From Myxococcota bacterium (lineage in GTDB: Bacteria > Myxococcota_A > UBA796): a stretch of 64,000 nt of DNA. Every line of letters begins with the position of its first letter. Position 1 is the stretch's first letter. The notes beneath the pieces were generated by a model. That model made no database searches and had not been told where the DNA came from. It saw only the letters and a list, made by a program, of their open reading frames with translations. Where the stretch lies: positions 59,174 through 123,173 of the forward strand of contig JAQXDW010000085.1 in NCBI GenBank assembly GCA_029251165.1, in the 5' to 3' direction. This document shows, one piece after another, positions 44,526 to 53,568 of the stretch. A program made the position numbers and the translations under genes.

Positions 44526-45976
44526 GCGGACTCTCGCAGGGTGAGTGCCTGGGCGGCGACATCCACGTCGGAGAACGGTGTGCTGGTCGTCCCGATGAGC
44601 TGGTAGGTCTCGTGACCCTTTCCGGCGATCAGGATGACATCTCCGAGGCGGGCAGCGGCGATGGCGGCATCGATGGCAGCCCTTCGGTCGGGCTGGACGG
44701 TGTGCGCACCGCTGATGCCGGGGAGGATGTCGTTGATGATGGCGAGCGGATCCTCGCGCCGGGGATTGTCGGAGGTGACGGTGACGGCATCGCTTCCCGT
44801 GCTGGCAGCCGCGCCCATCAGGGGTCGCTTGCCGGCATCGCGATCGCCACCACAGCCAAACACGGTGTGGATGCGGCCAGGCGTGATCGGGCGGAGGGTG
44901 GAGAGCACCCGGCGCAGGGCATCGGGGGTGTGGGCGTAGTCGACCAGCACACAGACGCCGTCTCCACCGGGCACCCGCTCCAGCCGACCCGGCACGCAGG
45001 GCAGGGTGGCGAGGCCGGAGAGGATGGCTGGCAGCGACAGGCCCAGCGCGAGTGCCGCGCCGACGACTGCGAGGGCATTCTCGAGGTTGTGGCTTCCAAT
45101 CATTGACATCGACAGGCTCCCAGAGCCCCTCGGTGTGGTCACCTCAGCGGTGATGCCGTCGAGCGAGAAGCGGGCGCTGTGTGCGGTGATGTCAGCAGGG
45201 CCGGTGCTGCTGAAGGTCCAGACGGGAGCCCGAGAGGGGGTCTCTGCGGCGGCCGGATCGTCGGCGTTGAGGATGGCCCGACCGTCCTCGCGCAGCAGCT
45301 CGGAGAACAGCCGACGCTTGGCGGCGAGGTAGTCCGCCATGTCGGTGTGGAAGTCGAGGTGGTCCCGAGAGAGGTTGGTGAACACTCCGACCGAGAACGG
45401 CAGGGCATCGCTGCGTCGCAGGGTCAAACCGATCGAGGAGACCTCCATCGCAGCCGCTCGGCAGCCGGCGTCTTTCATCTGGGACAGGATGGCCTGGAGG
45501 ATCGGAGCCTCTGGAGTCGTGTAGCGGGTGAGCGGTCCTTCGGGAAGGGGCGTTCCGTCGATGCGGTGGCCGTTGGTGCCGAGGATTCCACAGCGCCAGT
45601 CGGCGTGCAGCAGGACCCGCTCCAGCATCCAGCAGGTGGTGGTCTTTCCGTTGGTCCCGGTGACGCCGACGACCGGCATTGTCTCGGCCGGATCGCCATG
45701 GAGTGCCGCGGCGACGATGGCGAGCGCGGCTCGGCAGTCCGGCACCGCGATGACCGTCACCCCGGGCTTGACCGCGACCGCGCCCTCTGCGATGACTGCG
45801 GCGACGTCGAGCCCGGCAGCAAACCGCCGGCCATCCACCCGTGCACCGGTGATCGCGACGAAGATGTCGTCTGGTCCGACCTCGCGAGAGTCGTGAGACA
45901 CGCCCGTGATCTGACGATCAGTGGGACCGTCGACTGAGCGAGGGCGGAGTCGGTGGATGAGGTGGGAGAGGAGCAT
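44522..45976 (-). CDS. murE: UDP-MurNAc-L-Ala-D-Glu--meso-DAP ligase
   Basis: This 484-residue Mur ligase adds the third amino acid of the stem peptide. The ATP loop is GTNGKTTTCWML (about 105-116). The motif SDNPRREDP (near 402) is the DNPR signature that selects meso-diaminopimelate and not lysine, so the cell wall is of the meso-DAP type usual in diderms. EVSSIGL and NLSRDHLDFH are also present. It lies 2 bases after ftsI and overlaps murF. Confidence 0.97.
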   Translation of the reverse strand: MLLSHLIHRLRPRSVDGPTDRQITGVSHDSREVGPDDIFVAITGARVDGRRFAAGLDVAAVIAEGAVAVKPGVTVIAVPDCRAALAIVAAALHGDPAETMPVVGVTGTNGKTTTCWMLERVLLHADWRCGILGTNGHRIDGTPLPEGPLTRYTTPEAPILQAILSQMKDAGCRAAAMEVSSIGLTLRRSDALPFSVGVFTNLSRDHLDFHTDMADYLAAKRRLFSELLREDGRAILNADDPAAAETPSRAPVWTFSSTGPADITAHSARFSLDGITAEVTTPRGSGSLSMSMIGSHNLENALAVVGAALALGLSLPAILSGLATLPCVPGRLERVPGGDGVCVLVDYAHTPDALRRVLSTLRPITPGRIHTVFGCGGDRDAGKRPLMGAAASTGSDAVTVTSDNPRREDPLAIINDILPGISGAHTVQPDRRAAIDAAIAAARLGDVILIAGKGHETYQLIGTTSTPFSDVDVAAQALTLRESA

Positions 45977-45978
45977 GA

Positions 45979-48078
45979 CTACTGAAGCGTGACCTCCACC
46001 GCATCACCGAAGGTCAGGGGGGTACCGGGGGCTGGATATTGCTGGATGATGCGCCCGCTTCCTTGGAGGGAGACGGACAAGCCTGAGCCTTGGATGGTTG
46101 CGAGGGCATCGCGGAGGGACATGCCGGTGAGATCTGGCGCGCGGAGGCTGCCGTCAGGCATCCAGCTGACCTCAGCCGGGGCCTCGTCCGGCTCGGGCAG
46201 GGTGATCTCAGGTGCTCCGTCATCTTCGGTGTCATCGGCTTCTTCTGCCAGCAGCACGGGGTCTGCGGGAATGCCGAGGTGGCGCATCGACTGGGCGGCG
46301 ATCTGGGCGAATGCTGGGCCCGCGACGATGCCGCCATAGCTCATGCCGATGGTCGGGGTGTCGACGGTCACGACGATGGCAAGCTCTGGGTCGTTGGCCG
46401 GCAGCAGACCGACGAACGAGCCGATCCGATCAGTGCTGGAGTAGGCGCCGTCTTCGTGCTTCCAGGCGGTTCCAGTCTTTCCGGCCACCATGTACCCGGG
46501 CACTCGCGCCCGGGTTCCGGTGCCGCCCTGCTCGGTGACGGTGATCATCATGTTGATGGTGGCCGCGGCGGTCTCCTCGGAGAACACACGCTGATCGACC
46601 GCAGGCTCGTAGCGCTCCAGCACGCTGCCGTCTGGGGCTCGGACCTCGCGGATGAGGCGCGGCTCCATGCGCACGCCGCCGTTGCCGAGGGTGGCGGTCG
46701 CGGAGGCGAGCTGGATGGCATTGACCGAGACACCGTGACCGTAGCTGGTGGTGGCCAGCTCGATGGGCTTGATGTTGTGTGCGCTGCGGAGAACGCCGCG
46801 GGTCTCGCCGGGCACAGACAGCCCGGTCGAGCGGCCGAAGCCGAGCTCGGAGAGGTAGCTCAGGGAGCGCTCAGCACCAAGCTTGAACGCGAGCTTTGCT
46901 GCACCGATGTTAGAGGAGTACTTGATGACCTCCGAGACGGTGATGATCCCCTGGGGGTGGTCATCGTGGATGACTCGGCGTTTGACCGCCCAGGCGCCGT
47001 TCTCGCAGTTGATCAGGCTCTGCGAACTGACCAGTCCTTCCTCCAAGGCTGCCGCTGCGATGAACGGCTTGAACACCGAGCCGGGCTCGTAGGCATCCAG
47101 GGCCGCTCGGTTCTTGAACGACGCCATCTTCAGCTCAGTGGTGTCGTTGGGGTTCTGGCTGGGGCGGTTGGCGAGGGCGAGAATCTCACCGGTGTCGACG
47201 TCCATGACCACGACCCACGCAGCCTCTGCGCCGGTGGCCTCCATGGTGGAGTCCAGGGCTGTCTCGGCGAAGTGCTGGATCTGGCGATCGAGGGTGAGCA
47301 CGACCGTGTTGCCTGGTGAGGCGGTCGGCAGGTCGGGTGTGACCTGACGGCCCTTGCGATCCCGAAACAGGACGTACTTGTGGCGCTCGCCGCGGAGCGC
47401 CCGATCGCTGGTGCGCTCCAGCCCGGCGACGCCGACCCCGTTGTGGCCGACCATGCCGATGATCGGTGCGGCCTGGTGGCGGCCTGGGTAGAAGCGACGC
47501 TGCTCAGCGCGGGTGTCCAGCACACCCAGGAACACGCTGTTCTCTTTGATCAGCACCTTGCGGACCGCGCGCACTTCCGCGGCTTCCATCGGGGTCAGGC
47601 CACGGGTCAGCAGGACATCGCGGCGGTTGGTGCGGTTGAGGCTGCTGGTGAGGGCCGGTACCTCAAGGCCGAGGACGGGAGCGAGGGCCTCGGCGGCCTG
47701 CGCGGCGGTCTGCGGGGTGAGCTTCGAGGGGTCCGCGTGGATGGCGAACAGCTCGGCAGTTGTGGCGAGCAGGGAGTCGTTTCGATCGAGGATGTCTCCG
47801 CGTCGGCCCTGGATCTCGACAGACTGCTCGAACTGATCCCGCGCCTTGTTCTGGAGCCGGGGATCCTCTGTGAGCATGATGCGGCCAGCCTGACCGACGA
47901 GGAGGGCGTAGCAGCCGCTGATGACGATTCCGATCCAGAAAGAGCGGTCCACTGCGCGCTTGCGCACCACATCATCGCGCTGGCGCTTTGGGCTGGGGCT
48001 GGCCAGCAGGGCTGCGAGCTGACTTCGAGTGCTCTGCCTCTTTGAGGCACTCCGCTTCCTGGGGCGACGCTGCGTCAT
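45979..48078 (-). CDS. ftsI: Peptidoglycan transpeptidase FtsI/PBP3-type with PASTA domain
   Basis: This 699-residue class B penicillin-binding protein cross-links septal peptidoglycan as the partner of FtsW. It has a basic cytoplasmic tail, a membrane segment (about 48-68), the pedestal with QGRRGDILDRN, and the transpeptidase domain. The active-site motifs are SxxK in EPGSVFKPF, SxN in KYSSNIG and KTG in AGKTGTAW. A C-terminal PASTA domain (about 635-699, APDLTGMSLRDALATIQGSG) follows an acidic linker. PASTA domains are common on FtsI in Myxococcota-type and Gram-positive cells. Confidence 0.95.
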   Translation of the reverse strand: MTQRRPRKRSASKRQSTRSQLAALLASPSPKRQRDDVVRKRAVDRSFWIGIVISGCYALLVGQAGRIMLTEDPRLQNKARDQFEQSVEIQGRRGDILDRNDSLLATTAELFAIHADPSKLTPQTAAQAAEALAPVLGLEVPALTSSLNRTNRRDVLLTRGLTPMEAAEVRAVRKVLIKENSVFLGVLDTRAEQRRFYPGRHQAAPIIGMVGHNGVGVAGLERTSDRALRGERHKYVLFRDRKGRQVTPDLPTASPGNTVVLTLDRQIQHFAETALDSTMEATGAEAAWVVVMDVDTGEILALANRPSQNPNDTTELKMASFKNRAALDAYEPGSVFKPFIAAAALEEGLVSSQSLINCENGAWAVKRRVIHDDHPQGIITVSEVIKYSSNIGAAKLAFKLGAERSLSYLSELGFGRSTGLSVPGETRGVLRSAHNIKPIELATTSYGHGVSVNAIQLASATATLGNGGVRMEPRLIREVRAPDGSVLERYEPAVDQRVFSEETAAATINMMITVTEQGGTGTRARVPGYMVAGKTGTAWKHEDGAYSSTDRIGSFVGLLPANDPELAIVVTVDTPTIGMSYGGIVAGPAFAQIAAQSMRHLGIPADPVLLAEEADDTEDDGAPEITLPEPDEAPAEVSWMPDGSLRAPDLTGMSLRDALATIQGSGLSVSLQGSGRIIQQYPAPGTPLTFGDAVEVTLQ

Positions 48079-48476
48079 CGGCTGCCTGCTGGAGCTTGGA
48101 GGTGGATCACCTCGGAGTCACCCTCCAGAGAGAGGGTCGCAGCGGCATCTGCCAGCCAGTCCGGATCGGAGAGACTGGCCAATTCCAGGCGCAGTCGGAC
48201 CTGATCGGCCTCGGCGTTGGAGTACTCACTGCGGGCTTCATCGAGCGACAGGGAGGTGCTGCGCAGGTCGATCCGAGACCAGGTCGACAGCAGGGCACAG
48301 AGCGCAAACAGCGCGAGCATGAGGCCGTAGCGGTTCAGCCGGTTCAGCTCGATGCCGGATCGGCTCATCGGGTGGAGCGGAGTGTGTGACGTGTCGAGGT
48401 GATGACCGTCTTCGCCCTGTCTGTCTCCGCTCTGCCAGTTCTGCGTCCATGTCCGTTCGTTGCTCGTTGATTCCAT
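48075..48476 (-). CDS. ftsL: FtsL-like divisome protein
   Basis: This 133-residue single-pass protein has an N-terminal tail of about 45 residues, a membrane segment (YGLMLALFALCALLSTWSRI) and a periplasmic helix with a heptad pattern (LSLDEARSEYSNAEADQVRLR). It lies between rsmH and ftsI, the standard ftsL position, and overlaps ftsI by ATGA. FtsL sequences diverge quickly, so the name rests on size, layout and position. Confidence 0.8.
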   Translation of the reverse strand: MESTSNERTWTQNWQSGDRQGEDGHHLDTSHTPLHPMSRSGIELNRLNRYGLMLALFALCALLSTWSRIDLRSTSLSLDEARSEYSNAEADQVRLRLELASLSDPDWLADAAATLSLEGDSEVIHLQAPAGSR

Positions 48477-48477
48477 C

Positions 48478-49434
48478 TCAGCTCAGCTCCTGGCCGGCGT
48501 CGCCGGCAGCTGTATACAGCGCAGTGTCGCGGGGCGGCGGCCCGCAGTATTCGAGGACGCGAAGGCGAGCGGATCGCGCCCGGGGATTGTCAGCATCGTG
48601 CGCAGAACCAGCGAAGCCGCGGGGCACAATGAGCCGACCGATCGGCGGGGTGACCGGGTGCCCGTAGGCGTCTCGTGGGGTACCGCGTCCGGCAGCCTCG
48701 AAGAAGCGCCGCTTGACCATGCGATCCTCCAGCGAGTGGAAGCTGATGATCGCGAGACGACCCCCGACATTGAGCATCGACAGCGCGGCTTCGAGCCCAG
48801 TGGCGAGCTGGTCGAGCTCTCCGTTGACCGCCATCCGGATGGCCTGGAAGGTTCGGGTAGCGGGGTGGGTGCGGCTGTTGCGGTAGCCAGAGGCCTTCGC
48901 CACGCACGTCGCGAGTGCTGCGGTGCTGTGCCAGGGCCGACCAGCCAGGATCGCGCGGGCGATCCGACGGGCCCGGGGCTCTTCCCCGTATCGGCGGAGG
49001 ATGTCCACCAGCTCGGCCTCGTCCATCTCATCGAGCATGCTTGAGGCGTCGAGCGGCTGGTCGGGGTCCATGCGCATGTCGACCGGGCCGTCGTGCTGCA
49101 GGGAGAACCCGCGCTGGGGGGTGTCCAGCTGCGGCGAGCTGACGCCGAGGTCGAGAAGGATGCCGTCGAACGGTGCGAGGTGCCCGACCAGCTGAGCCAT
49201 GTCGGCGAACCGGCCGCGGATGGCGGTGAATTCATCGGTGCCGGCAAGCCGTGTCGTTGCGGCAGCCAGGGCGCTGGGATCGCGGTCGATGCCAACCACT
49301 CGTCCGCCAGCTGCGAGCACAGCCTCAGCATGTCCGCCGCCGCCGAGCGTACCGTCGAGGTATCGACGACCCGGACGGATCTGTAGAGAGTCAACGACCT
49401 GCGGAAGCAGGACCGGACGGTGGAGAAAGGGCAC
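48478..49434 (-). CDS. rsmH: 16S rRNA (cytosine-1402-N4) methyltransferase RsmH
   Basis: This 318-residue SAM methyltransferase (MraW) modifies C1402 of 16S rRNA. Features are HRPVLLPQVVDSL at the start, motif I YLDGTLGGGGHAEAVL, GILLDLGVSSPQLD, RGFSLQHDGPVDMRMDP and AIISFHSLEDRMVKRRF near the end. The GTG at 49434 is chosen because conserved sequence begins there. A longer frame to 49584 would overlap mraZ and encode a Pro-rich leader. No strong ribosome-binding site is visible, so the start may be wrong. Confidence 0.93.
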   Translation of the reverse strand: MPFLHRPVLLPQVVDSLQIRPGRRYLDGTLGGGGHAEAVLAAGGRVVGIDRDPSALAAATTRLAGTDEFTAIRGRFADMAQLVGHLAPFDGILLDLGVSSPQLDTPQRGFSLQHDGPVDMRMDPDQPLDASSMLDEMDEAELVDILRRYGEEPRARRIARAILAGRPWHSTAALATCVAKASGYRNSRTHPATRTFQAIRMAVNGELDQLATGLEAALSMLNVGGRLAIISFHSLEDRMVKRRFFEAAGRGTPRDAYGHPVTPPIGRLIVPRGFAGSAHDADNPRARSARLRVLEYCGPPPRDTALYTAAGDAGQELS

Positions 49435-49468
49435 GGGGAAACGCAGCGGGGGAGGGGTGTGGGGAGGG

Positions 49469-49978
49469 CTACCGGGCGGGAGTCTCGGACTCGGCCGCGA
49501 CGGGAGATGCGGGGGCAGAATTGGGGGGAGGAGCGTGGCGGGTGGTGTCCAGCCAGCGACGGACGAGCTGAGGGTGGCGCTCATTCCAGCGGCTGACGTT
49601 CCAGACCTCGATCCAGGTCCCCATGGAGAACATCATCAGCCGCCCGTCGAGCGCGGCGAGCGCTCGGAGGCGGGGCGGGATGAGGACGCGACCGTTGCCG
49701 TCGATGGTGAGGGTGTGGTTGGTGGAGACCACGGACCGGAGGAACAGCATCTGCGGGGAGTAGGGGTCGAACGGATCGATCTGGGCAGTACGGGCTGCGA
49801 GCAGCTCGCGGTAGTGGCGCTGGTCAAACAGGGAAAGCCCACCTTCGTTGCCTTCATTGGCGACGGCGATGAGCTGGTTGGTCCCCTCCATCCGCAGCGC
49901 CATTCGGGGCTGCGCCGGGAGCATGACCCGACCCTTCGGGTCCATGGTCAGCTCGGCATGGAAGGGCTCGTACTGCAT
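49469..49978 (-). CDS. mraZ: Transcriptional regulator MraZ
   Basis: This 169-residue protein has the two SpoVT/AbrB-like halves of MraZ: FHAELTMDPKGRVMLPAQPR (residues 5-24) and HTLTIDGNGRVLIPPRLRAL (about 80-100), each with the D-x-K/N-GR motif. MraZ binds TGGG repeats in its own promoter and controls the dcw cluster. The ATG at 49978 is where similarity starts. A GTG at 50017 would add 13 residues, but the TAAGGAGG just ahead of it is too close. The tail after residue 145 is Pro/Ala-rich. Confidence 0.9.
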   Translation of the reverse strand: MQYEPFHAELTMDPKGRVMLPAQPRMALRMEGTNQLIAVANEGNEGGLSLFDQRHYRELLAARTAQIDPFDPYSPQMLFLRSVVSTNHTLTIDGNGRVLIPPRLRALAALDGRLMMFSMGTWIEVWNVSRWNERHPQLVRRWLDTTRHAPPPNSAPASPVAAESETPAR

Positions 49979-50012
49979 GATCTGGAACGCCCAGTGGGAG
50001 CCGGAGGAGTCA

Positions 50013-50095
50013 CCCACTCCTCCTTAATCGGCTGTCCACCCACTGTACTCCTTTTTGAGCCTCAAGCAACCCACTTGATCGCCATTTCTTCCCAC
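50013..50095 (-). promoter_or_regulatory. MraZ-type GTGGG repeats upstream of mraZ
   Basis: On the minus strand GTGGG occurs at 50091-50095, 50070-50074, 50039-50043 and 50013-50017, with a weaker ATGGC at 50081-50085. The set 50095, 50085 and 50074 has the 10-11 base spacing known for MraZ boxes. This fits autoregulation of the dcw cluster. Confidence 0.65.
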
Positions 50096-50208
50096 TTGAA
50101 TGGGTAAAGTAAGGATCTTTTGATCCATTTCTTGATCCTTTGCCTCCACAAAGATCTGTTGTCATGCTCGAACACCAGTGTCGGGTCAGACGGGATAAGG
50201 GGACCATC

Positions 50209-50679
50209 ATGTCCAAACAGAACCCGGTGATCCGCAACATTAGCGAGAACCGCCGTGCGAGACGGGAGTACGAGATTCTCGATCGCGTTGAGGCGGGGTT
50301 GGCCCTGACCGGCAGCGAGGTCAAGTCACTTCGTGGCGGAAAAGGTCAGGTGACTGAAGCTTATGTTCGATTTAAGAACAGCGAAGCGTGGCTGCTGGAG
50401 GCTCACATCCCCCAGTACCCCCAGGCTGGACCGCACAACAACCACGAGCCCAATCGACCCCGGAAGCTCCTCCTCAAGCGCGAGCAGCTTGCGAAGTGGG
50501 AGAAGAAGGTCGCCGAGCGGGGCCTGACGATGATTCCCCTGCGCCTGTACTTCAACGGTGCCTGGATCAAAATTGAGATCGGACTGGGGCGCGGACGGAA
50601 ACTTCACGACAAGCGCGCTGTCCTCAAGGAGCGCAGCGACAATCGTGATGCCCAGCGCGCGCTCCGACGTCGAGACTGA
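50209..50679 (+). CDS. smpB: SsrA-binding protein SmpB
   Basis: This 156-residue partner of tmRNA in trans-translation has the typical start (VIRNISENRRARREYEILDRVEAGL) and core LTGSEVKSLRGGKGQVTEAYV. AHIPQYPQAGPHNNHEPNRPRKLLL follows, and the basic C-terminal tail ends RRRD. The ATG at 50209 has AAGGGG upstream. It is divergent from mraZ; the ssrA gene is not in this window. Confidence 0.97.
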   Translation: MSKQNPVIRNISENRRARREYEILDRVEAGLALTGSEVKSLRGGKGQVTEAYVRFKNSEAWLLEAHIPQYPQAGPHNNHEPNRPRKLLLKREQLAKWEKKVAERGLTMIPLRLYFNGAWIKIEIGLGRGRKLHDKRAVLKERSDNRDAQRALRRRD

Positions 50680-50690
50680 AGAGGAACACC

Positions 50691-52022
50691 ATGACCCGAC
50701 CCTCCTCCTTCCTCCTCCCCATGCTTCTGCTGGCTTCGCTGCTGACCCCTGGGGTCGCTCTGGCTGCAGATGGCACCTCGCTGAGCACCTTGCTTGCTGG
50801 TATCGGCGCGGGCTGGGTGATCAGCGCTGCTGGTTTGGCGAAGAATCCCCGCCTCGGTGCGGTGCTCGCAGGTCTGATGGGCCTGGGCATCTCGCTGTAC
50901 CTCGGCATCGAGCATGCCCAGACCGGCGACATGGCGTGCTCCGTGGACACCACCTTCGACTGCGGCTCCGTGATTCGCAGTGAGTATTCGACGATCGCCG
51001 GCATCCCGATCGCGTTCCTCGGAAGTGGCTTCTACGCAGCGGCATCCTTCGGCGGCCTGATGGCCATGCTCAAGCCTGGTGCGTACGATGGCGGCGGAAA
51101 GCTGCTCACACTGGGCGGCCTGATCTCGGTGCTCTTCTCAGTGTTTCTCGCCTGGGCGAGCATGCAGCTGGGCAAGTGGTGCCTGTTCTGCATCTCGCTG
51201 TACGGCGTCAATGCCCTGCTGCTCTCCTCCGGTCTCTTGTGGCGTCGCAGCGCCTCGCCTGGAGAGAGCGATCGCGCGAGCAATGCGATGGTTGGGTCAG
51301 GCCTGCTGGTCTTTGTTCTGACGATGGTCTTCTTCAGCCAGGCCTCGTCTCCCACGGCTGGTCCTGCGGTGGCTGCTGATGCCAGCGGCGATGCCCTTGC
51401 CTCTCTGTTCGAGGCGCCGGTAGGCAAGATGACCCTCGACGGCACCGAGCCAATCTACGGTGACCCCTCTGCGCCGTATACCGTCGTCGAGTTTGCCGAC
51501 TTCGAGTGTCCCTACTGCGGAAAGGTTGCTCCGGAGCTGAAGAAGCTGGTCGACAACAACGCTGACATCCGGCTGCTGTTCAAGCACTACCCGCTCAGCC
51601 CGCTGTGCAACGAGTCGGTCCAGCGCGAGGGAATGCATCCGCATGCCTGCGGCGCTGCTCAGGCCTCGGAGTGTGCCCGCCACCAGGAGCGGTTCTGGGA
51701 GCTGACTGCGCTGATGTTTAAGAACCAGAGCTACCTGTCCCCCGAGGACCTCAAGTTCCTCACCCAGCAGGTCGGAATGGATGAGGCGGCCTATGCGGAA
51801 TGCATGGCCAATCCGATGACCGAGACCGCCGTTCTCTCTGACATCTCCCACGCCAACACCCTCGACCTCCACGGCACCCCCGCGTTGTTCCTGTTTGGGA
51901 TGACGGGTGATGAGTGGGTCTCGATCACGGGCAGTCCGGAAGAGATCGGCGTCCTCGTCGGCGCGCATCGCGAGGGCCGGACGATTCCGCCGACTCCGCC
52001 TGCCGGCACCCACGGTCACTGA
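50691..52022 (+). CDS. VKOR-DsbA-type disulfide oxidoreductase fusion
   Basis: This 443-residue protein joins two disulfide-forming units. After a signal (residues 1-26), residues 30-215 form a vitamin K epoxide reductase-type membrane domain with loop Cys 83 and 91 (ACSVDTTFDCGSV). Its active site is C164-LF-C167 in KWCLFCISLYG. From about 240, a DsbA/thioredoxin domain has C273-PY-C276 (DFECPYCGKVAPEL) and HGTPALFLFG near 405. The fusion would oxidise periplasmic thiols and pass electrons to quinone, replacing DsbB plus DsbA. It is probably translated with smpB (gap 11 bases) and overlaps prmA by one base. Confidence 0.9.
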   Translation: MTRPSSFLLPMLLLASLLTPGVALAADGTSLSTLLAGIGAGWVISAAGLAKNPRLGAVLAGLMGLGISLYLGIEHAQTGDMACSVDTTFDCGSVIRSEYSTIAGIPIAFLGSGFYAAASFGGLMAMLKPGAYDGGGKLLTLGGLISVLFSVFLAWASMQLGKWCLFCISLYGVNALLLSSGLLWRRSASPGESDRASNAMVGSGLLVFVLTMVFFSQASSPTAGPAVAADASGDALASLFEAPVGKMTLDGTEPIYGDPSAPYTVVEFADFECPYCGKVAPELKKLVDNNADIRLLFKHYPLSPLCNESVQREGMHPHACGAAQASECARHQERFWELTALMFKNQSYLSPEDLKFLTQQVGMDEAAYAECMANPMTETAVLSDISHANTLDLHGTPALFLFGMTGDEWVSITGSPEEIGVLVGAHREGRTIPPTPPAGTHGH

Positions 52023-52894
52023 TGTCTTCGCGCTGGCAGGAGCTCGCCTGGGTCATCGATCGCAGCTGCCTGGAGGTGGTGAGCGCCGCCTTGTTCTCGC
52101 TGGGCAGCCTCGGGCTCCAGGAAGACCACCCGCCCGGCCAGGCCCCTGACCCCCGACAGCCCTGGGACACTGGACCTGCGGCGCCGCCCTCTGAGGCGGT
52201 CCTGCTGCGCGGCTGGTGGCCCGAAGACGCAGACTGCGCAGACGCCGTTGCTCGGCTCGCTCGTCAGCATGGTGGTGCACCCTCTTGGCGGATGGTCAGC
52301 GAGGATGACTGGGCGACCGATTGGCGGCAGCACTTTTCTCGCCTGGTCTTCTCGGACGTCCTCGCGGTCAGCCCTCCCTGGGAGGCACAGCCTGGTGACG
52401 TCATCATCGAGCCGGGGATGGCATTTGGCAGCGGCGATCACCCAACCACCCGGGCTTGTCTCTCCGGCATCGCCCGGCTTGCCCGTCCCGGAGCGTCCTG
52501 TTTAGACGTCGGGTGTGGCTCTGGGGTGCTCGCGCTGTCTGCAGTAAAGCTCGGAATGACTGCCCGCGGCATCGACACCGACGCCGATGCGGTCCGGGTG
52601 GCTCAGGAGAACGCCGAGCGCAACGGACTCACCGCTGCATTCGACACCACGCCCTTGCAGCGCGTCGAGGAATCCTACGATCTCGTTGTCGCCAACATCT
52701 TTGCCGAGGTGCTCGTTAAGCTGGCCCCGGATCTCATCCGGCGCTGCTCTGGCTCGATCGTGCTCGCGGGAATCCTGGCGGACAGGGCCGCGATGGTCGA
52801 GGCCGCGTTCTCTGCAATGCACACCGTCAGCCGGGTCCAGGAAGAAGACTGGGTGAGCCTGGAGCTTGCGGTGAAAGACTTGTCTGCGCAATGA
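52022..52894 (+). CDS. prmA: Ribosomal protein L11 methyltransferase
   Basis: This 290-residue SAM methyltransferase trimethylates ribosomal protein L11. The PrmA signature is EPGMAFGSGDHPTTRACL (about residue 130), followed by motif I LDVGCGSGVLALSAVKLG and DLVVANIFAEVLVKLAP. The N-terminal substrate-recognition part (about 1-115) is shorter in conservation. The ATG shares one base with the upstream stop (TGATG) and the gene overlaps rsmE by four bases, so all four genes from smpB look co-transcribed. Confidence 0.93.
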   Translation: MSSRWQELAWVIDRSCLEVVSAALFSLGSLGLQEDHPPGQAPDPRQPWDTGPAAPPSEAVLLRGWWPEDADCADAVARLARQHGGAPSWRMVSEDDWATDWRQHFSRLVFSDVLAVSPPWEAQPGDVIIEPGMAFGSGDHPTTRACLSGIARLARPGASCLDVGCGSGVLALSAVKLGMTARGIDTDADAVRVAQENAERNGLTAAFDTTPLQRVEESYDLVVANIFAEVLVKLAPDLIRRCSGSIVLAGILADRAAMVEAAFSAMHTVSRVQEEDWVSLELAVKDLSAQ

Positions 52895-53559
52895 GGCGGT
52901 TCTTGTCCCTGGAGCTTCCCCGTCCTGAGCAGTCCCTGGCGCTCGATGCGAACGTCTCCCACCACATCCTCCGGGTCACGGGCATTGCTCCTGGCGAAGC
53001 CATCACCTTGTTCGATGGGCAGGGTGGGGTCTGTGAGGTGGTGCTCAATGGCGTGGAGGCTGGTCGTGCACTGGTTCGCTGGTCTGGTACCGGGGCCGCT
53101 GTGGTTCTGCCCCAGCGATGGTTGCTGATGGGCCTCCTCAAGCGCTCGGCGTTCGACAGCGTCATCCGCATGGCGACGGAGCTTGGCGTCAGCGCGATCT
53201 GGCCGGTGCAGCTGTCTCGAAGCGTGCCCCAGGGAGGGCGGCTGGACCGCTGGGAGCGCATCGCTGCAGCGGCTGCTGGGCAGTGTGGTCGCACCGACAT
53301 TCCGGAGATTCAGCCTGCACGGCGTCTCGCAGACTGTCTCGCGGCTCTCCCGCCCGGCACCGTCGGTCGGGTCTATGTCCCAGGTGCTGGGCGACGGACG
53401 CGCTGTGAGGGCCCTGCTGCGGCCCTGCTGGGAGCGGAGGGGGGCCTGACGCCCTCTGAGATTGCCCTCGCAGCAGAGGCCGGCTTTCTGCCTGCCGGCC
53501 TCGGTTCACTCACGCTCCGTGCAGACACGGCTGCTGCGGCTGCGCTCAGCAGCCTGTAG
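52891..53559 (+). CDS. rsmE: 16S rRNA (uracil-1498-N3) methyltransferase
   Basis: This 222-residue SPOUT-class methyltransferase has an N-terminal PUA-like region (HHILRVTGIAPGEAITLFDGQGG). The catalytic knot region is QRWLLMGLLKRSAFDSVIRMATELGVSAIWPVQ, and the final SAM block is GAEGGLTPSEIALAAEAGF followed by LGSLTLRADTAAAAAL. This matches RsmE with GPEGG and LRTETA variants. It is the last gene of the operon and converges on the MopE lipoprotein gene. Confidence 0.92.
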   Translation: MRRFLSLELPRPEQSLALDANVSHHILRVTGIAPGEAITLFDGQGGVCEVVLNGVEAGRALVRWSGTGAAVVLPQRWLLMGLLKRSAFDSVIRMATELGVSAIWPVQLSRSVPQGGRLDRWERIAAAAAGQCGRTDIPEIQPARRLADCLAALPPGTVGRVYVPGAGRRTRCEGPAAALLGAEGGLTPSEIALAAEAGFLPAGLGSLTLRADTAAAAALSSL

Positions 53560-53568
53560 ACACTCCGC

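Noticed and set aside
42657..44606. A 649-codon plus-strand open frame
   Set aside because: It is antisense to mraY and murF, both secure, and has no family resemblance.
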